From assembly GCF_004346265.1 (NCBI RefSeq), contig NZ_SMAP01000001.1, positions 1-64,000 of the forward strand: a stretch of 64,000 nucleotides of DNA. The letters run 5' to 3'. Made by a program: the position numbers and the translations under genes. How positions within the stretch are numbered: position 1 is the stretch's first letter; every line of letters starts with the position of its first letter. Of the stretch, positions 45,485 to 55,994 are shown in pieces. The notes beneath the pieces were generated by a model. That model was not told where the DNA came from. It saw only the letters and a list, made by a program, of their open reading frames with translations, and searched no databases. This DNA is from Thermomonas haemolytica. GTDB lineage: Bacteria > Pseudomonadota > Gammaproteobacteria > Xanthomonadales > Xanthomonadaceae.

Positions 45485-47455
45485 GTGACCAACTCCCTCT
45501 GTCGTTGCCTGCTGATCGCGTTTTTGGCTTGGCTGTCCTTCCCGGCCTTCGCCGCCGCGCCGTCCGCGGTCAACCCGCGCCAGACCTGGCAACTGCTGGA
45601 CTACGTGGCCGTCGACTATGGCGCGGCCGTGAAATCCGGCAGTGTCGCGTCCGAGGCCGAGTACGCGGAGATGCGCGAATTTGCGGGGGCGGTGCGAACC
45701 CAATTGGCCGCGCTGCCGTCGACGCCCGGCCAGGCCGGCCTGATCGCCCAAGCCGATCAGCTGGTGACCGCTGTCGAGTCCAAGGCCGACGCCAGGCACG
45801 TCGCCGATCTGGCGCATCGGCTGGCCGACGGCCTGCTGGCCAACTATCCGGTCGGTGCCGTGCCGGCGACGCCGCCCGATCCGGCCCGGGGGGCACAGCT
45901 CTACGCCGCGCAATGCACTGCCTGCCATGGTCCGGCCGGCCACGGCGATGGGCCGGCTGCGGCGAGCCTGGATCCGCCGCCCATTGCCTTCACCGATGCC
46001 ACCCGCGCCGCCCAGCGCAGTCCCTTCGCCTTGTACGAAGCGATTTCCCAAGGGATCCAGGGAACGGCCATGACCGGCTTCTCGTCCCTGCCGGAAGCCG
46101 ATCGCTGGGCGCTGGCGTTCTACGTCGGCAGCTTGTCGCATTCGCCGCAGATGCGGGCCGAGGGCGAAGCGCTGTGGCGCGACGCGCCGGCCTGGCACCA
46201 GCGCATTCCCACGCTGGAAGCGCTGACCCGCACCAGCGAGGCGGATCTGATCGGCGCCGGCAGCCAGGACACACAGGCGCGGGCCATCATCGCTTACCTG
46301 CGCGGGCAGCCGCAGGCCGTCCAGACCGCAGCCTCGGGCGTGGCAGCAGTCCAATCGCTCGCACTGGCTCGGCAACGGATGGCCGAGAGCCTCCGCGCCT
46401 ATCAGGCGGGCGATGCCGGGCAGGCGAAGACGGCGGCTTTGTCGGCGTACCTGGATGGCGTCGAACCGGTCGAGCCCACACTCGCCGCGCGGGACAACGC
46501 GCTGATGCGTGAGCTCGAAACCACCATGGCGCGCTATCGCGATGCCATCGGCCGCCGCGTTCCTGCCTCCGATGCGACAGCGCAGGCGACGCAGGTGAGC
46601 GCGCTGTTCGATCGCGCCGAGGCGGTCTTGCAGGATGCGCACACCGATCGCACCACGGCGTTCCTGGGCAGCTTCACCATCCTGCTCCGCGAAGGGATCG
46701 AGGCGTTGTTGATCGTGATCGGCATGATCGCCTTCCTGCGCAAGGCCGAACGCCGCGAGGTCCTGCCGGCGGTACACGCCGGTTGGGTCGGGGCGTTGCT
46801 GGCGGGTGTGGCGACCTGGGCGATCGCGACCCATCTGGTCGATGTGAGCGGCGCCAACCGTGAGGTCACCGAAGGCGTGTCGGCGTTGTTCGCCGCGGTG
46901 GTGCTGCTCAGCGTGGGCATCTGGATGCACCAGAAGAGCCTGGCCGGGCGCTGGCAGCAGTACCTGCATGCCAAGGTCTCGGCCGCGCTGACCCGGCGCT
47001 CGGCGGTCTTCCTGTTCCTGGTGGCCTTTGTCGCGGTCTACCGCGAAGTGTTCGAGACGATCCTGTTCTTCATCGCGATGTGGAACCAGGAAAACAGCAC
47101 CGCGATTCTGGGTGGGCTGGTCGCCGGCAGCGTCGTGTTGGCCGGGGTGGCGTACTGGATGCTGCGCATGAGCAAGCGCCTGCCGATTGGCCAGTTCTTC
47201 TCGATCAGTTCGATCCTGATTGCCGTGCTCGCCGTCGTGCTGGTCGGCAAGGGCATCGCGGCGCTGCAGGAAGCCGGCTGGGTCGGTCAGGCGCTGGTCG
47301 CCGCGCCGCGCATCGATTGGCTGGGCGTGTACCCCTCCTGGCAATCCCTGCTGGCGCAGTTGGCCGTGGCGGTGATTGCGATCGGTGGTTTTTATTTCAA
47401 TGCGCGCAACTCGCGTGTGCCCGCGCAAGCCGTCAAGGGAGACCGCGCGCAATGA
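45485..47455 (+). CDS. pbrT: lead uptake permease PbrT (cytochrome c-FTR1 fusion)
   Basis: The 656-aa protein has a signal peptide (1-23) and a c-type haem domain (CTACHG at 144-149). A C-terminal FTR1-type permease follows, with both R-E-x-x-E motifs (LREGIEALLI and VYREVFETIL) and seven membrane helices. This fusion is the PbrT architecture, proposed to take Pb2+ (or Fe) into the cell. GTG start; its stop overlaps pbrA (ATGA). Confidence 0.88.
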   Translation: MTNSLCRCLLIAFLAWLSFPAFAAAPSAVNPRQTWQLLDYVAVDYGAAVKSGSVASEAEYAEMREFAGAVRTQLAALPSTPGQAGLIAQADQLVTAVESKADARHVADLAHRLADGLLANYPVGAVPATPPDPARGAQLYAAQCTACHGPAGHGDGPAAASLDPPPIAFTDATRAAQRSPFALYEAISQGIQGTAMTGFSSLPEADRWALAFYVGSLSHSPQMRAEGEALWRDAPAWHQRIPTLEALTRTSEADLIGAGSQDTQARAIIAYLRGQPQAVQTAASGVAAVQSLALARQRMAESLRAYQAGDAGQAKTAALSAYLDGVEPVEPTLAARDNALMRELETTMARYRDAIGRRVPASDATAQATQVSALFDRAEAVLQDAHTDRTTAFLGSFTILLREGIEALLIVIGMIAFLRKAERREVLPAVHAGWVGALLAGVATWAIATHLVDVSGANREVTEGVSALFAAVVLLSVGIWMHQKSLAGRWQQYLHAKVSAALTRRSAVFLFLVAFVAVYREVFETILFFIAMWNQENSTAILGGLVAGSVVLAGVAYWMLRMSKRLPIGQFFSISSILIAVLAVVLVGKGIAALQEAGWVGQALVAAPRIDWLGVYPSWQSLLAQLAVAVIAIGGFYFNARNSRVPAQAVKGDRAQ

Positions 47456-49830
47456 GCACGTCTTGCAACAGCTGTGATGGCTCGGTGACCACGGCGCAAC
47501 TTCCTGCGCCTTCACCCCAGGCTATGCGTTATCGCATCGAGAACATGGACTGCCCCACCGAGGAGGCGCTGATCCGGAACAAGCTCGGCCAAGTGCCGGG
47601 CGTGACGGACCTGCAGTTCAACCTGGTGCAGCGCACGCTGACAGTGCTTCACCAGTTGCCTGCGCTGGCCCCTGTGGAAGACGCGCTGGCGGCGATCGGC
47701 ATGCAGGCGGTGCCTTTGGATACGGCTGTGTCTGCCGTCGAAACGGCGCTGCATATCGCGAAGATGGATTGCCGCACCAAGGAAGGCCTGATCCGCGGCA
47801 AGTTGAGTGGCATGCCGGGGGTGGACGCGCTGGCCTTCAATCTCGTGCAACGCACCCTGACCGTCCGCCACGCGACCGGCGTCTTGCCGGATGTGCTGGC
47901 CGCCTTGAAGTCGCTGGGCTTCGAGGCCGAAGCGGTCGCCACGGCCGGCGGCGCAGAGTTGACTGCACCGGTGCGGACCCGGACAGCCTGGTGGCCGTTG
48001 ATCGTTTCCGGTGCGGCGGCACTGCTCGCCGAGGTCGTGTCGTGGCTCGGGGCCCCTGCGTGGCTGGTCATTGCACTGGCGCTGGTGGCGATCGGTACCG
48101 GCGGCCTGTCCACCTACAAGAAGGGCTGGATTGCGCTGAAGAACCGCAATCTCAACATGAACGCCCTGATGTCGATCGCGGTCACCGGCGCGATGCTGAT
48201 CGGCCATTGGCCGGAAGCGGCCATGGTGATGGTGCTGTTCGCGCTGGCCGAGGTGATCGAGGCCAAATCGCTGGACCGTGCGCGCAATGCGATCCGGGGC
48301 TTGATGGACCTGGCGCCCGAGCGGGCCACGGTGCTGCAGGATGGCAACCGATGGGTCGAGGCGGATGCCAAGACGGTCGCGCTCGATAGCCGGGTGCGGG
48401 TCAAGCCGGGCGAGCGCATCGCGCTGGACGGCGTGGTGGTCCTGGGCCGCTCCACGATTAACCAGGCGCCGATCACCGGCGAGAGCCTTCCTGTCGAAAA
48501 GGCCGAGGGCGATCCGGTGTTCGCCGGCACCATCAACGAAGCCGGTTCGCTCGAATATCGGGTCACGGCCACGGCCAATGATTCCACCCTCGCGCGCATC
48601 ATCCACGCGGTGGAGGCGGCGCAGGGCAATCGTGCGCCCACCCAGCGCTTCGTCGACCAGTTTGCGCGCTGGTACACCCCGCTGGTGTTCGCCGTCGCCA
48701 TCGGCGTCGCGGTGGTGCCACCCCTGCTGATGGGGACGGCGTGGCTGGAATGGACCTACCGGGCATTGGTGCTGCTGGTAATCGCCTGTCCTTGCGCACT
48801 GGTGATCTCCACCCCGGTGAGCATCGTCAGCGGACTGGCCGCGGCGGCACGGCACGGCATCCTGATCAAGGGCGGCGTGTACCTGGAGAATGGTCGCAAG
48901 CTGCGATGGCTGGCGCTCGACAAGACCGGGACGATCACCCACGGCAAACCCAAGCAGACCGATTTCGCCGCATGGGGCGAGGCGGACCCAGGCCTGGCTC
49001 GCGCGATCGCGGTCAGCTTGGCCGCTCGCTCCGACCATCCCGTCTCCAAGGCCATTGCCGTGGCGGGACAGGACGATGCGGTGACCGTGCGTGAAGTCGA
49101 GGACTTCGCCGCCTTGCCGGGCCGCGGTGTACGCGGCCAGGTGGCAGGTGCGCATTACCACTTGGGAAACCATCGGCTCGTGCAGGACCTGGGTGCCAGC
49201 TCGGCAGCGTTGGAAGCGCATTTCAGCAGCTTGGAAGCACAAGGCAAGAGCGTCGTGGCGCTGCTGGCAAGCGATGGCGTGCAGGCGATCTTCGCCGTGG
49301 CCGACACGGTCAAGGACAGCAGCCGACAGGCCATTGCCGACTTGCACGCGCTCGGGGTCAAGACCCTGATGCTGACCGGGGACAACCCGCACACGGCGCA
49401 GGCCATCGCCGGTGAGGTCGGTATCGACCGCGCCCAAGGCAACCTGCTACCCGAAGACAAGCTGCGGGAAATGGAAGCCCTCGCCGCACAGGGCACCAGC
49501 GGCATGGTCGGCGACGGCATCAACGATGCCCCGGCGTTGGCGCGGGCTGATATCGGCTTTGCGATGGGCGCGGCCGGGTCCGACACCGCCATCGAAACCG
49601 CCGATGTGGCCTTGATGGACGACGATCTGCGCAAGATTCCGGCCTTCATCCGGCTCTCGCGCGCCACCGCTCACGTGCTGATGCAGAACATCACCTTGGC
49701 CCTGGGGATCAAGGCGGTTTTTCTAGTGCTGACCTTTGCAGGCCAAGCCACGATGTGGGCGGCGGTGTTCGCCGACATGGGCGCCAGCCTGTTGGTGGTG
49801 GGCAACGGCATGCGCCTGCTGAGGAAGTGA
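47452..49830 (+). CDS. pbrA: Pb/Cd/Zn P1B-type ATPase PbrA
   Basis: The 792-aa pump has two N-terminal HMA-like domains with altered metal sites (NMDCPTEEA and KMDCRTKEG instead of GMTCxxC). TGES, the CPC membrane motif (VIACPCAL), DKTGTITHG and GDGINDAP follow. The MDC-x-(T)EE form is typical of ZntA/CadA/PbrA divalent-ion exporters. It overlaps pbrT and continues toward the czc genes. Confidence 0.9.
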   Translation: MSTSCNSCDGSVTTAQLPAPSPQAMRYRIENMDCPTEEALIRNKLGQVPGVTDLQFNLVQRTLTVLHQLPALAPVEDALAAIGMQAVPLDTAVSAVETALHIAKMDCRTKEGLIRGKLSGMPGVDALAFNLVQRTLTVRHATGVLPDVLAALKSLGFEAEAVATAGGAELTAPVRTRTAWWPLIVSGAAALLAEVVSWLGAPAWLVIALALVAIGTGGLSTYKKGWIALKNRNLNMNALMSIAVTGAMLIGHWPEAAMVMVLFALAEVIEAKSLDRARNAIRGLMDLAPERATVLQDGNRWVEADAKTVALDSRVRVKPGERIALDGVVVLGRSTINQAPITGESLPVEKAEGDPVFAGTINEAGSLEYRVTATANDSTLARIIHAVEAAQGNRAPTQRFVDQFARWYTPLVFAVAIGVAVVPPLLMGTAWLEWTYRALVLLVIACPCALVISTPVSIVSGLAAAARHGILIKGGVYLENGRKLRWLALDKTGTITHGKPKQTDFAAWGEADPGLARAIAVSLAARSDHPVSKAIAVAGQDDAVTVREVEDFAALPGRGVRGQVAGAHYHLGNHRLVQDLGASSAALEAHFSSLEAQGKSVVALLASDGVQAIFAVADTVKDSSRQAIADLHALGVKTLMLTGDNPHTAQAIAGEVGIDRAQGNLLPEDKLREMEALAAQGTSGMVGDGINDAPALARADIGFAMGAAGSDTAIETADVALMDDDLRKIPAFIRLSRATAHVLMQNITLALGIKAVFLVLTFAGQATMWAAVFADMGASLLVVGNGMRLLRK

Positions 49831-49939
49831 CGTGGATACCGTCGCGCATGTGTCCACGAGCGAGGAACGGCATGACCCGCTCCCGGGAACCGGCCTGATG
49901 AGATTTTATAACGTCCGTGGCACCGGCTAGGATGGCAGG

Positions 49940-50326
49940 ATGAACCCGGTCGCCTCCTCCTGCCTGCTGCTGGCCCGCCTGCGCGCTTCCACGCGGCTGG
50001 CGGTACTGGTGCTGCTGATCTTCGCTCTGAAGATCGGCGCGGCGGTCGCCTGCGCGAAGCACGATTTCGCGGACATGGGCTTCGGCACGGATGGCAGCCA
50101 TGCCGTGGCGGTGAAGGCATCGCCGCTGGATAGCGGTAATGACGATTCCACGAAGCTCAAGCTCGGGCATGCCGCTTGCAGTCACTGCGGTTGCCATCAT
50201 GCTGCCGCCATGGTGCCGGATACGCAGATCGTGGTTGTGCTCGTGCCGCAGGCGCTGCCTATGCGTACGTCCGGGTTGCCGCCCAGCGCGTCGCAACCCT
50301 TGGAACTGAGGCCGCCGATCGCCTGA
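49940..50326 (+). CDS. CzcI-like small exported Cys/His protein
   Basis: The 128-aa protein has a signal/anchor (LAVLVLLIFALKIGAAVACA). The metal-ligand stretch CSHCGCHHAAAMVP and a C-terminus PLELRPPIA follow. Its position directly upstream of czcCBA fits CzcI, while the C-H-rich cluster and RPPIA ending resemble the two CopL-like genes in this window. It is followed by a hairpin (50346-50360). Confidence 0.72.
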   Translation: MNPVASSCLLLARLRASTRLAVLVLLIFALKIGAAVACAKHDFADMGFGTDGSHAVAVKASPLDSGNDDSTKLKLGHAACSHCGCHHAAAMVPDTQIVVVLVPQALPMRTSGLPPSASQPLELRPPIA

Positions 50327-50345
50327 GTCAGGTGTTTTGCCCCTT

Positions 50346-50360
50346 TGGCGCGGAGCGCCA
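50346..50360 (+). promoter_or_regulatory. hairpin between czcI-like gene and czcC
   Basis: TGGCGC and GCGCCA pair around GGA, 19 bp after the czcI-like stop. The CCTTTGGCGC context is shared with the copL-copA hairpin. Confidence 0.5.
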
Positions 50361-50390
50361 GAGGACACCGCCGACTCAGAGGATCTTCCA

Positions 50391-51671
50391 ATGCACCTTG
50401 TTCGTTCGCCGCGACGACGTCGCGTCGCGCGGCTGGCCGTCCTGGTTCTGGCAGCGAGTTTGCTGTCGGGCTTGGCCATGGCCGCCCAAACCCCCGATAC
50501 ACAGGCCCCAGTCGCACTTCGCGAGGCGCTGCAGGCCGCCTGGCAACACCATCCGAGTTATCGCGCCACCGAAGCGCAACTGGCCGCAGCCCGTGCCCGG
50601 TACGATGCGGCCGGACGACCGCTCTACAACCCCGAAGTCGAGTTGGCCGGCGACGATGAAGGCCCGGATCGCACCACAACCGCTGGCCTCAACCTCACGC
50701 TCGATCTGAGCGGCAAGCGTCGCGCGCGTCGCGACGCGGCCTCCGCGCGGGTCGATCTAGCCACCGCTGAAGCCAAGCTGCGTCGCCGCGATTTCGCCAA
50801 GCAGTGGTTCGCCAGTTGGGCTGAGCTACAGACGGCGCAGCAACGTGTGCGCACCGGTGAACGTCGATTGGCGTTGGTCACGCGCTTTGGCGAGTTGGCA
50901 CAAAAGCAGTTTGCTGCAGCCGACATTTCCGGGTTGGAGCGCGATTTGGCACTGCTGGCCCGCGATGAAGCGCAAGCCCAGCAGTCGCAACTCGTCGCCG
51001 AACAGGCGGAGGCCGAAGCGCGTTTCCGCGCGGTCGGCGGCTCGCCGGAACTCCTGGCGAGCCTGACGCTGCCCAGCGACGCATTGCCGCCGCCGATGTC
51101 CTCCCATACCGGCATCGAACAGTTGCCCGACTGGCAAGCCGCACAAGCCGCTGCGCTGGCTGCCGAACGCGAAGTGACCGTTGCCCGCCGCAATCGGGTG
51201 GCCGATCCCACCGTGGGCGTGCGCGGCGGACGCATCGACTACGGCAATGTGCAGGACAACGTGGTCGGCGTGTCGCTCAGCATTCCGCTGTTCGTGCGCA
51301 ATTCCTATCGCGCCGAGGTAGTGGCAGCTCAGGCCGATGCCGATGTCGCGATCGCCGAGGCCGAGCGCGTGCGCGTCGAACTCGATGCCGATCGTCGCCG
51401 TGCGATCGACAGCTACGCCGCAGCGCAATCGGCCTGGTCGCGCTGGCAGGCGAGCCGCGGCACGGATGTGGAGCGTCGCGCCACTCTCCTTGAGCGCTTG
51501 TGGCGCGAGGGCGAGCTGTCCACCGCTGACTACCTGCTGCAACTCAAGCAGACCCTCGACACGCAACTCGCCGGCGCCGAACTCGAAGCGCGCCTGTGGC
51601 GCAGCTACGCCGATTACCTCGCCGCCACCGGACAGCTTGAACGCTGGGCCGGCCTGGAGGGCACCCCATGA
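50391..51671 (+). CDS. czcC: RND outer-membrane channel (CzcC type)
   Basis: The 426-aa TolC-family protein has a signal region (LAVLVLAASLLSGLAMAAQ) and two outer-membrane efflux repeats (for example GLNLTLDLSGKRRARRDAAS). AGAGGA precedes the ATG. Its stop overlaps the czcB start. It forms the exit duct of the second RND pump. Confidence 0.88.
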   Translation: MHLVRSPRRRRVARLAVLVLAASLLSGLAMAAQTPDTQAPVALREALQAAWQHHPSYRATEAQLAAARARYDAAGRPLYNPEVELAGDDEGPDRTTTAGLNLTLDLSGKRRARRDAASARVDLATAEAKLRRRDFAKQWFASWAELQTAQQRVRTGERRLALVTRFGELAQKQFAAADISGLERDLALLARDEAQAQQSQLVAEQAEAEARFRAVGGSPELLASLTLPSDALPPPMSSHTGIEQLPDWQAAQAAALAAEREVTVARRNRVADPTVGVRGGRIDYGNVQDNVVGVSLSIPLFVRNSYRAEVVAAQADADVAIAEAERVRVELDADRRRAIDSYAAAQSAWSRWQASRGTDVERRATLLERLWREGELSTADYLLQLKQTLDTQLAGAELEARLWRSYADYLAATGQLERWAGLEGTP

Positions 51672-52828
51672 GAGAACTTTCGATGACCCCGTTCCGTCTG
51701 ATGTCGCCGTTGCTGGCCGCGGCGTTACTGCTTGCCATGGCCGCATGTTCGAGGTCCCCCTCGACCGAGTCGGCCCCGACCGAAGCCGAAGGCGCTGAAG
51801 CGCCCACCGAAAGCGAAGCCGGCATCGCGCCCGTCAAGCTCGATGCCGCAGCGATGAAAGCTGCCGGCATCGTCGTGCAGGCGTTGCAGCCCGCTTCGAT
51901 GAGCGAACAGCTGCGTGCGCCCGGTGAAGTGCTCGACAATGCCTACGGCACGGCGCTGATCACGCCCAGTGTCGAAGCCCTGGTCGTGCGTCGCCATGCC
52001 AAGCTCGGCGACGAAGTGCGCGCCGGCGCACCGCTGGTGACGCTGTCCAGCGTCGAAGTCGCCAATGCCCAGGCAGAGTTGCGCATCGCCGAACAGGAAT
52101 GGCGCCGCGTCTCTGCACTCGGTCGTGAGGCCGTGTCCGGGCGCCGCATCAACGAGGCACAGGTCGCGCTCGATCGCGCTCGCGCAACGGCACAGGCGTA
52201 TGGCTTGCCGGGCACGGCGGCCGGGCGCAGCAACGGCCAGTTCACCTTGACCGCGCCGCATGCCGGGCGAATCACCGAGGATGCCGTGGTCGTCGGCGAG
52301 AAAATTGAACCGGGCAAGACGCTGTTCCGCCTGGTCGATGAATCGGTGGTTTGGGTCGACGCCAAGCTGCCATCGGGGATCGTTCCGCGCATCACACCCG
52401 GCACGGAAGCGACGGTGGTGTTCAACGGCGGGCGCCTGAAGGGTACCGTTCAGCATCCCGCGCATCGCACGTCGGACACGACCCGCAATGCGGTGGTGCG
52501 GATCGAGGTTCCGAACCGGGACGACCGCCTGCACAGCGGCGATTACGTCGATGTGTTCTTCGAGGCCAGCGATGTCGCCAAGGACGGCAACGCCGCCGCG
52601 ACCACGGTGTCGGTGCCGACCGACGCGTTGGTGCAGTTGGAAGGCGACACGGTGGCGTTCCGCCGCAATGCGGCAGGTGCGCTGGAACCGGCGCCGGTTC
52701 GCACCGGTGAAGCCATCGGTGATCGCACCGTCATCCGCGAAGGCCTCAAGCCCGGCGATGCCGTCGTGGTCGAAGGCGCCTTTGCCGTCAAGGCGCAGAT
52801 GCTCAAGTCGCAGTTGGGAGAAGAGTGA
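51668..52828 (+). CDS. czcB: RND periplasmic adaptor (CzcB type)
   Basis: The 386-aa membrane-fusion protein has a lipobox (AMAAC) at the N-terminus, a Glu/Ala-rich linker, the lipoyl-like VRRHAKLGDEVRAGAPLVTL and beta-barrel segments ending with VIREGLKPGDAVVVEG. There is no CPMHP or His-rich extension, unlike the CusB protein. It is coupled to czcC by an ATGA overlap. Confidence 0.88.
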   Translation: MRELSMTPFRLMSPLLAAALLLAMAACSRSPSTESAPTEAEGAEAPTESEAGIAPVKLDAAAMKAAGIVVQALQPASMSEQLRAPGEVLDNAYGTALITPSVEALVVRRHAKLGDEVRAGAPLVTLSSVEVANAQAELRIAEQEWRRVSALGREAVSGRRINEAQVALDRARATAQAYGLPGTAAGRSNGQFTLTAPHAGRITEDAVVVGEKIEPGKTLFRLVDESVVWVDAKLPSGIVPRITPGTEATVVFNGGRLKGTVQHPAHRTSDTTRNAVVRIEVPNRDDRLHSGDYVDVFFEASDVAKDGNAAATTVSVPTDALVQLEGDTVAFRRNAAGALEPAPVRTGEAIGDRTVIREGLKPGDAVVVEGAFAVKAQMLKSQLGEE

Positions 52829-52868
52829 TGACCTCTGACGCCAATCCCGCCCGCGCGGGAGGTGCGCC

Positions 52869-55800
52869 ATGCTGAATCGCCTGGTCGAACTCTCCCTGCG
52901 TTACAAGTTCCTGGTCCTGATCGTGTTCGCGGTGGTGGCCTTCCTCGGCATCAGCGCGGTGCGCAACGTGCCGATCGATGCGTTTCCGGACGTCACTCCA
53001 GTCCAGGTCAATGTCTACACCGAATCCCCCGGCTTGGCCGCCGAGGATGTCGAGCAACTGCTCACCACCCCAGTCGAGTCGGCCTTGGCCGGCTTGCCGA
53101 AGGTGCAGGAAATCCGCTCGGTCAGCCTGTTCGGGTTGTCGTACGTGTCGGTCTATTTCAAGGACGACATGAACATCTACTTCGCCCGTCAACTGGTCAA
53201 CGAGCGCCTGCAGGAAATCGGCGACCGCCTGCCAGAGGGTTACGGCAAACCCAGCATGGGCCCGAACACGTCGGGCCTGGGGCAGGTCTACTGGTACACC
53301 GTCGAACGAGCGCCCGGCGTCAGCAAGGATCAGGTCACCGACATGGACCTGCGCACCTGGCAGGAATGGACCGTGCGGCTGATCCTGCGCACGGCACCGG
53401 GCGTGGACGACGTTAGTTCCTGGGGCGGTGGCGAACGCCAGTACCAGGTGCAGATCGATCCGCAACGCCTCTACGCCCGCGGGCTGGGCTTCGGCGATGT
53501 CATCAACGCGCTCCCCGCCAACAACGGCCAGGTCGGCGGTAACGTGATGGACGTGGGCCGCGAGCAGTTCCTGGTGCGCGGTCTGGGTTTGCTGAAGTCG
53601 ACCGAGGACATCGGCGCGATCGTGCTCAAGTCGGAGGACGGTGTGCCGGTGTATCTGCGTGACGTGGCAACCGTGGTCGAAGCCCCCGCGCCGCGCTTCG
53701 GTGCGGTGACCCGCGACGGCCAGGAAGTCGTGATGGGCCAGGCGCTGGCCCGCATCGGCGAGAACGCCAAGGACGTGGTCGAGGCGGTCAAGGGCAAGCT
53801 TGACGTGGTGCGCGATGCACTGCCGAAGACCATGGTGCTCAAGCCGATGTACGAGCGCACTGACCTCGTCAACAAGGCGGTCGAAACCGCGGTGCGGGCG
53901 CTGGTGGAAGGCTCGCTGCTGGTCGCGGTAATCCTGTTCCTGTTCCTGGGCGAGGTCCGCTCAGCGCTGGTCGTGATCGTCACACTGCCGCTGGCCATGC
54001 TGATTGCCTTCATCGGCATGGGGCAGGTCGGCTTGTCCGCCAATCTGATGTCGCTCGCGGGCCTGGCGATCGGCATCGGCATGATGGTCGACGGCGCGGT
54101 GGTAATGGTGGAAAACGCCTTCCGGATCATGGCGGAGCGGTTGGAACACGGAGAGAAGGTCGACAAGACTTCTGCGGTGTTGGCCGCGGCTAAGGAAGTG
54201 GCCAATCCAATCACGTTCGCGATCGGCATCATCATCGTGGTGTTCCTGCCGCTGTTCGCGCTGGAAGGCCTCGAAGGCAAGATGTTCAAGCCGATGGCAT
54301 TCAACATCGCCTTCGCGATGGCCGGTTCGCTGATCCTGAGCCTGACGCTGATCCCGGTCTTGGCGTCGATGATTCTCAAGCCCAAGCCCGAGCGCGATAC
54401 GTGGTTGGTGGCCAGGATCAAGCGTGGTTATCAGCCGCTGTTGGCGAAGGCGCTGGGCCGCAAGAAAGTGGTCGTGATCAGCGCGCTTGTCGCCTTGGTC
54501 GCGAGCCTGGCGCTGTTCCCTTTCCTGGGTAAGGAGTTCATGCCGCAACTGCAGGAAGGCTCGATCATGTGGCGCGTGACGGGCATCCCGTCGACCTCGC
54601 TCAACGAATCGATCAAGACCAGCAACACCATCGCCGCGGCCTTCAAGCAATTCCCGGAGGTCGAGACCACGCTGGCGATGATCGGCCGTGCCGAGAAGGG
54701 CGAGACCGCCGACGTCAATTACATGGAGATCTACACCGCGCTCAAACCCGAGGAAGAGTGGAAGTCGGGCCGCGACATCAAGCAGCTCGAAGCGGCGATG
54801 CAGGAGACGCTGGAGAAGGTCGTGCCGAACGTGGTGCCCGGCTACACCCAACCGATCCAGATGCGCGTGGAGGAACTGATCTCCGGCGTGCGCGCCACCT
54901 TGGCGCTGAAGCTTTACGGTGAAGACCTGGGCGAACTCGACAAGCTGAGCGGCCGCATCAAGCGCGTGCTGGACAAGGTGCCGGGCGTGGCCGACCTTGC
55001 TTTGGAAGCCAACATCGGCAAGCCGCAGATTCGCATCGCGGTCAAGCGCGACGAACTGGCCCGCCATGGCATGAACGCTGAGGAGGTGCTCACCATCGTC
55101 CGCAATGGCCTGGGCGGCGAACCGGTGAGCGTACTGCTCGATGGCGTGAAACGCTTCGATATCGCAGTGCGGCTGGATGACGCGACACGCGATTCGGTCG
55201 AGTCATTGCGTCGCATCCCGCTCCGCACGGCAACCGGCGCCTTGGTGCCGCTGTCGGAGGTAGCCGACATCAACGTGGCCGAAGGTTACTCGTTCGTCCG
55301 TCGCGAGCAACTGCAACGCTATGCGGTGATCCAGATGGACGTCCGAGGCCGCGACGTCGATAGCTTCGTCCAGGACGCTGAGACGGCGATTAAGCAGCAG
55401 GTGAAGCTGCCGCCGGGCTACTGGATCGAGTGGGGTGGGGCGTTCGAGAACCAGCAGCGTGCGCTGGCCAAGTTGGCGCTGATCGTGCCAGTCACGATCT
55501 TTTTCATCTTCGTGTTGCTCTATACCGCCTTCAACTCGGTCAAGTACGCGGCGCTGATTCTGGCCAACGTGCCGTTCGCCACCATTGGCGGATTGTTGGC
55601 CTTGTTTGTCACCGGCCAGTACCTGTCGGTGCCCTCAGCGATCGGCTTCATCGCGGTATTCGGCGTGGCGATGCTCAACGGCATCGTGCTGGTGAGCTTC
55701 CTCAACGAGCTGCGTGAGAAAGGCCTGTCGGTGCGCGAAGCGGTGGTGCAGGGCACGGCTCTGCGTCTGCGACCGGTGCTGATGACCGCGAGCGTGGCGA

Positions 55801-55994
55801 TCCTCGGTCTGGTGCCGATGCTGCTGTCCAGCGGTGTCGGCGCGGAAACGCAACGTCCGTTGGCGACGGTGGTGGTGGGTGGCCTGATCAGTTCGACGCT
55901 GTTGACGCTCGTGCTGTTGCCCGTGCTGTACGAATGGCTTGAAACCCGCGCCGAACGCAAGGGGGCCGGATCCAACCCGCAGGAGACCGTGTGA
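52869..55994 (+). CDS. czcA: heavy-metal RND efflux pump (CzcA family)
   Basis: The 1041-aa HME-RND pump begins MLNRLVELSLRYKFLVL. The TM4 region reads GLAIGIGMMVDGAVVMVENAF, with the Asp and Glu needed for proton coupling but not the DFG form of classical CzcA nor the exact CusA form. Context (pbrA, CzcI-like, CzcC, CzcB) favours divalent ions (Zn/Cd/Co/Pb), but the ion is not decided by sequence. Confidence 0.88.
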   Translation: MLNRLVELSLRYKFLVLIVFAVVAFLGISAVRNVPIDAFPDVTPVQVNVYTESPGLAAEDVEQLLTTPVESALAGLPKVQEIRSVSLFGLSYVSVYFKDDMNIYFARQLVNERLQEIGDRLPEGYGKPSMGPNTSGLGQVYWYTVERAPGVSKDQVTDMDLRTWQEWTVRLILRTAPGVDDVSSWGGGERQYQVQIDPQRLYARGLGFGDVINALPANNGQVGGNVMDVGREQFLVRGLGLLKSTEDIGAIVLKSEDGVPVYLRDVATVVEAPAPRFGAVTRDGQEVVMGQALARIGENAKDVVEAVKGKLDVVRDALPKTMVLKPMYERTDLVNKAVETAVRALVEGSLLVAVILFLFLGEVRSALVVIVTLPLAMLIAFIGMGQVGLSANLMSLAGLAIGIGMMVDGAVVMVENAFRIMAERLEHGEKVDKTSAVLAAAKEVANPITFAIGIIIVVFLPLFALEGLEGKMFKPMAFNIAFAMAGSLILSLTLIPVLASMILKPKPERDTWLVARIKRGYQPLLAKALGRKKVVVISALVALVASLALFPFLGKEFMPQLQEGSIMWRVTGIPSTSLNESIKTSNTIAAAFKQFPEVETTLAMIGRAEKGETADVNYMEIYTALKPEEEWKSGRDIKQLEAAMQETLEKVVPNVVPGYTQPIQMRVEELISGVRATLALKLYGEDLGELDKLSGRIKRVLDKVPGVADLALEANIGKPQIRIAVKRDELARHGMNAEEVLTIVRNGLGGEPVSVLLDGVKRFDIAVRLDDATRDSVESLRRIPLRTATGALVPLSEVADINVAEGYSFVRREQLQRYAVIQMDVRGRDVDSFVQDAETAIKQQVKLPPGYWIEWGGAFENQQRALAKLALIVPVTIFFIFVLLYTAFNSVKYAALILANVPFATIGGLLALFVTGQYLSVPSAIGFIAVFGVAMLNGIVLVSFLNELREKGLSVREAVVQGTALRLRPVLMTASVAILGLVPMLLSSGVGAETQRPLATVVVGGLISSTLLTLVLLPVLYEWLETRAERKGAGSNPQETV